64,000 bases of DNA from JBQTHD01 sp052390275 (GTDB lineage Bacteria; Actinomycetota; Acidimicrobiia; Acidimicrobiales; AC-14). Position 1 is the stretch's first letter. Each line of letters begins with the position of its first letter. A model generated the notes under the pieces. The model ran no database searches and was not told where the DNA came from. It saw nothing but the letters and a program-made list of their open reading frames with translations. A program made the position numbers and the translations under genes. Positions 61,682 to 64,000 of the stretch are shown here, piece after piece. The stretch is taken from contig JBQTHD010000010.1 in the NCBI GenBank assembly GCA_052390275.1, positions 62,001 to 126,000 on the forward strand, in the 5' to 3' direction.

Positions 61682-62434
61682 ATGTCGGGAACCAGAAAGC
61701 AGGTGCTCGCCCTGCGGGCGAGCGACCGGGCTCGCCTGACGGTGCTGGCCAAGTCACCGTCGCTGCCGTACCGGACGGTCGTCCAGGCCAAGGCCGTGCT
61801 CTACGCCGCCGACGGGCTGAGTACCGACGAGATCGCCCATCGATGCGACACCACCACCAACACCGTGCGCCGCTGGGTCAGGCGCTTCGATCAGGAGGGC
61901 GTGGAGGGAATCGGCCGGGTATCTGAGGGCCGCGGGCGTCCACCCGAAGTTTCCCCCGAGCGGGTTCAGGCCATCGTCGAGGACACCCTTGGCCTTTCAC
62001 CGCCGGACGGGGGAACGCGCTGGTCGAGCCGGGCCATGGCCGAACGGCACGGCGTCAGCAAGGATTACGTACTGAAGGTTTGGAGGTCGCACGGCATCGA
62101 CACCGCTACGGGGCGGTCCGGCCCCCGGCCGTCCCACCGATATTTTGGCTCGATCGAGGAGGTTGGCGGGGGACAACTCGACGCCAACGCCATTGGTCTC
62201 TTGGCGGCCCTCAACGAGGCCACCGGCGACGCCCTTGCCCACTGTCGACCAAATAGTGATCATCGTGACTTCATGTTCTTCCTGAAGCTGGTAGAGGCCA
62301 TCGAACTCTGGGTCCAGCACTGGAACGACACGGCCAGGCCGTTTTCGTGGCACAGCCAAGCCGAGGCTGTGGCCAAGGCTCAGCGGGGCAAGGCGGCCCT
62401 GGAGCGCTACATCAAATCGACGACAGACGGGTAA
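61682..62434 (+). pseudogene. IS630-family transposase with internal deletions
   Basis: 250 residues. The N-terminal helix-turn-helix part (VVQAKAVLYAADGLSTDEIAHR and NTVRRWVRRFDQEGVEGIGR, then RAMAERHGVSKDYVLKVWRSHGI) is complete. The DDE catalytic domain is present only in pieces: IGLLAALNEATGDALAHC and DHRDFMFFLKLV are joined directly to the C-terminal QHWNDTARPFSWHSQA. The catalytic aspartates and glutamate are deleted although the frame is still open. No terminal inverted repeats seen by eye. A defective insertion-sequence remnant. Confidence 0.8.
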
Positions 62435-62544
62435 GTGTGAATCGCGTATAGTAAAAATGTTGTCGAGAAACTCGGTCTATTCTTCTGAATATCTTCAGGA
62501 ATCTCTTATGGAATAGTCATTATTGACTCTGTAAGGTCCTGAGC

Positions 62545-63036
62545 ATGAGGACAAGATTGGCCGCTGGCTCCGCATCCCGAGCGGTCGCCTTCGCTCTGGT
62601 GGTGGCCTCCACCCTGGTCGGGTGTGGGGGCCCGGAGAGCGACGCGGAGTCTCTGGCCAAGGCCACCCGCCTCCTCCCGGAGGCCTTGGCCCCCGGGGCG
62701 ACCTCACCGGCACTTGGAGCACCTTTGCCCCAGGGTGTCGAGCCTGAGGTATCGACGGGACCGGACACGGAGGTGTTCGAGATCGCACCGCCGGTCACCC
62801 TTAGCGAGGTCAACGCCTTCTACCAACGGGAGATGGACAACAAGCCCTTTGGCAACTTCGCGTGGTGCGCGTCGGAACTGGACGAGATCAACAAGACCGT
62901 CACCCGGTTCTGGGGCAGCACCGGGGCCAGCCAGTACCGATCCGTGGTGATCCGGGCCACCACCGTGAATGAACCGACGCAGATCCTCGTGATCGAGCGT
63001 GCCGGGGCGGTGCCGGTCCAGTGCCAGACGTCCTGA
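62545..63036 (+). CDS. Predicted lipoprotein
   Basis: 163 residues. Signal peptide ASRAVAFALVVASTLVGCG with a lipobox LVGC. The mature part is Ala/Pro-rich at first, then a compact domain (VTLSEVNAFYQREMDNKPFGNFAWCASEL and YRSVVIRATTVNEPTQILVIERAG) of no known family. It lies 68 bp before the pilin-SBP fusion and could be part of the same unit. The AT-rich 110-bp leader (62435-62544) contains a TATAGT-like -10 and a CTGAA-N4-TTCAG inverted repeat. Confidence 0.7.
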   Translation: MRTRLAAGSASRAVAFALVVASTLVGCGGPESDAESLAKATRLLPEALAPGATSPALGAPLPQGVEPEVSTGPDTEVFEIAPPVTLSEVNAFYQREMDNKPFGNFAWCASELDEINKTVTRFWGSTGASQYRSVVIRATTVNEPTQILVIERAGAVPVQCQTS

Positions 63037-63104
63037 TGCCGGACCGCCCTGCGGCACCGACCAGCAACCAAAGAGACCCCAAATCAGCGAAAGGAACATC
63101 TTCT

Positions 63105-64000
63105 ATGAATGAGCTTCTGAAGCGGCATCGGCACAATCGCAACCGGATCACCCAGAGCGGCTTCACACTCATTGAACTGCTCGTGGTCATCATCATCCTC
63201 GGGATCCTCGCCGCAGTCGTGGTGTTTGCGGTGGGCGGCGTGGGGGACAAGGGCCAGGCCTCTGCCCTGAGGATCGATTCCCGGACCCTGGTAACGGCCC
63301 TGGAGGCCAACTGTGCCAATGACGGCGAGTACGTCGACGAGGCTGGCCTGGTCGCCAACGGCCTTCTGTCTGAGCAGTCCACAACCCATGACGTCTTCTT
63401 GAACTCGGCCGGGTTGTGTGGAACCGGCCTCGGTTCGGGCTACGTGATCACCTGCACTGCCGACGCGGCGGTGTGTGAGTCCGAGGGAATTACCGTGAAC
63501 GACTCCGCCGGCAAGTCGGTGACCCTCCTGAAGCCGGCCACCAAGGTGGCCTGCCTCACCGGAGCCTGCGTCGATGCCATGGTTGCTCTCGGGGCCGCGG
63601 ACAAGATGGTCATTCGAGCCCTTGATTCCTCGAACGTCGCCCCGGCTGTGGCCCACTACAACACTCTCAGTGCCCCGTTTGACATCAGTACGATCCCGTT
63701 GAGCCTCGGCGACTTCTTCACCCCGGACATTGCCCAGATCGCGGCATCCGGCGCCGACCTGGTCATCGGGTTGGGGCCGTTCCACGGTGCGTCCCGGCCG
63801 GCGATCGAGTCGCTCGGCATCGCATTTCTTGACATGGACCTGGCCAACTTCCAGTTGGCCATCAGCAACGTCTACAAGGTCGGGAAACTTCTGGGCCTGA
63901 ATGCGGATGCGGAGACGGCCAACAACCTGCTACGTGACCAGATCGCTGCCTATGCTGCACTGTCGCCGAAGACTCGGGTTCCGGTAAACATCTACAACTT
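63105..64000 (+). CDS. Type IV prepilin fused to a substrate-binding protein domain (partial)
   Basis: The visible 298 codons begin with a class III prepilin signal: a basic leader, cleavage expected after Gly19 before Phe20 of GFTLIELLVVIIILGILAAV, with Glu24 at position +5. The pilin globular part (about 45-118) contains NDGEYVDEAGLVANGLLSEQ typical of actinobacterial pilins. From residue 129, ITVNDSAGKSVTLLKPATKV begins a periplasmic binding domain of the siderophore/cobalamin family: CVDAMVALGAADKMV, SGADLVIGLGPFHGASRPAIESLGIAFLDMD and VYKVGKLLGL follow its pattern. AAAGGA lies nine bases before the ATG. The gene continues beyond the window. Confidence 0.88.
   Translation, partial: MNELLKRHRHNRNRITQSGFTLIELLVVIIILGILAAVVVFAVGGVGDKGQASALRIDSRTLVTALEANCANDGEYVDEAGLVANGLLSEQSTTHDVFLNSAGLCGTGLGSGYVITCTADAAVCESEGITVNDSAGKSVTLLKPATKVACLTGACVDAMVALGAADKMVIRALDSSNVAPAVAHYNTLSAPFDISTIPLSLGDFFTPDIAQIAASGADLVIGLGPFHGASRPAIESLGIAFLDMDLANFQLAISNVYKVGKLLGLNADAETANNLLRDQIAAYAALSPKTRVPVNIYN

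Noticed and set aside
61682..62434. Functional IS630 transposase
   Set aside because: The catalytic core is deleted although the frame remains open.

Overview
The window is chromosomal DNA of a high-GC Gram-positive bacterium, most likely an actinobacterium of the Acidimicrobiia type. The evidence is coenzyme F420 genes (cofD, cofE), ergothioneine genes (egtD, egtB), glucosyl-3-phosphoglycerate synthase, DUF3263 and LytR_C proteins, an actinobacterial-type tad locus, a class E sortase with an LAxTG substrate, and GTG/TTG starts with many 4-base ATGA/GTGA gene overlaps. A selenocysteine tRNA indicates a selenocysteine-using genome.

Layout. 0-9 kb: groEL with a CIRCE operator, a MoaD-like sulfur carrier beside a threonine synthase, then a compatible-solute cluster (gpgS, glycerate kinase, otsA, otsB) and an envelope operon (DUF3263, LytR_C). 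8.8-10.6 kb: cofD-cofE, with a short duplication across their junction. 10.5-18 kb: a surface-sugar region with a nucleotidyltransferase, three GT4 glycosyltransferases, a MazF-type module and a secreted ricin-type lectin. It carries small MITE-like repeats that supply start or stop codons to neighbouring genes. 18-23 kb: egtD-egtB, DUF2237 and an ABC-F ATPase. 23-27.3 kb: an accessory island with VapBC, a HIRAN/HipA-like kinase pair and decayed DNA, ending at tRNA-Thr.

27.3-39 kb is housekeeping: holB, tmk, an MFS transporter, topA, DedA, a proton-pumping pyrophosphatase, a DtxR regulator and two TrkA proteins. 39-49.4 kb is a surface module: an anti-sigma-like ATPase, a class E sortase with an LAKTG-anchored substrate, and a complete compact tad pilus operon. 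49.5-58.4 kb holds tRNA-Sec, a sigma-70 factor, nadE, msrA, and an operon of an atypical OmpR-type regulator, a cation/proton antiporter fused to a GlnD-like sensor with two ACT domains, and an archaeal-type phosphoglycerate mutase. 58.3-62.5 kb is a second accessory, decaying region after tRNA-Gly: a Doc toxin pair, a likely RelE-type pair, remnants of DUF2254, Doc and an aspartyl protease, and a defective IS630 transposase.

The most unusual gene is at the right edge, from 63105 and cut by the window end. A complete class III (type IV) prepilin domain is fused in frame to a periplasmic binding protein of the siderophore/cobalamin family, just after a small lipoprotein gene. It suggests a pilus-displayed ligand-capture protein. 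The second is the antiporter-pseudoGlnD-ACT fusion.
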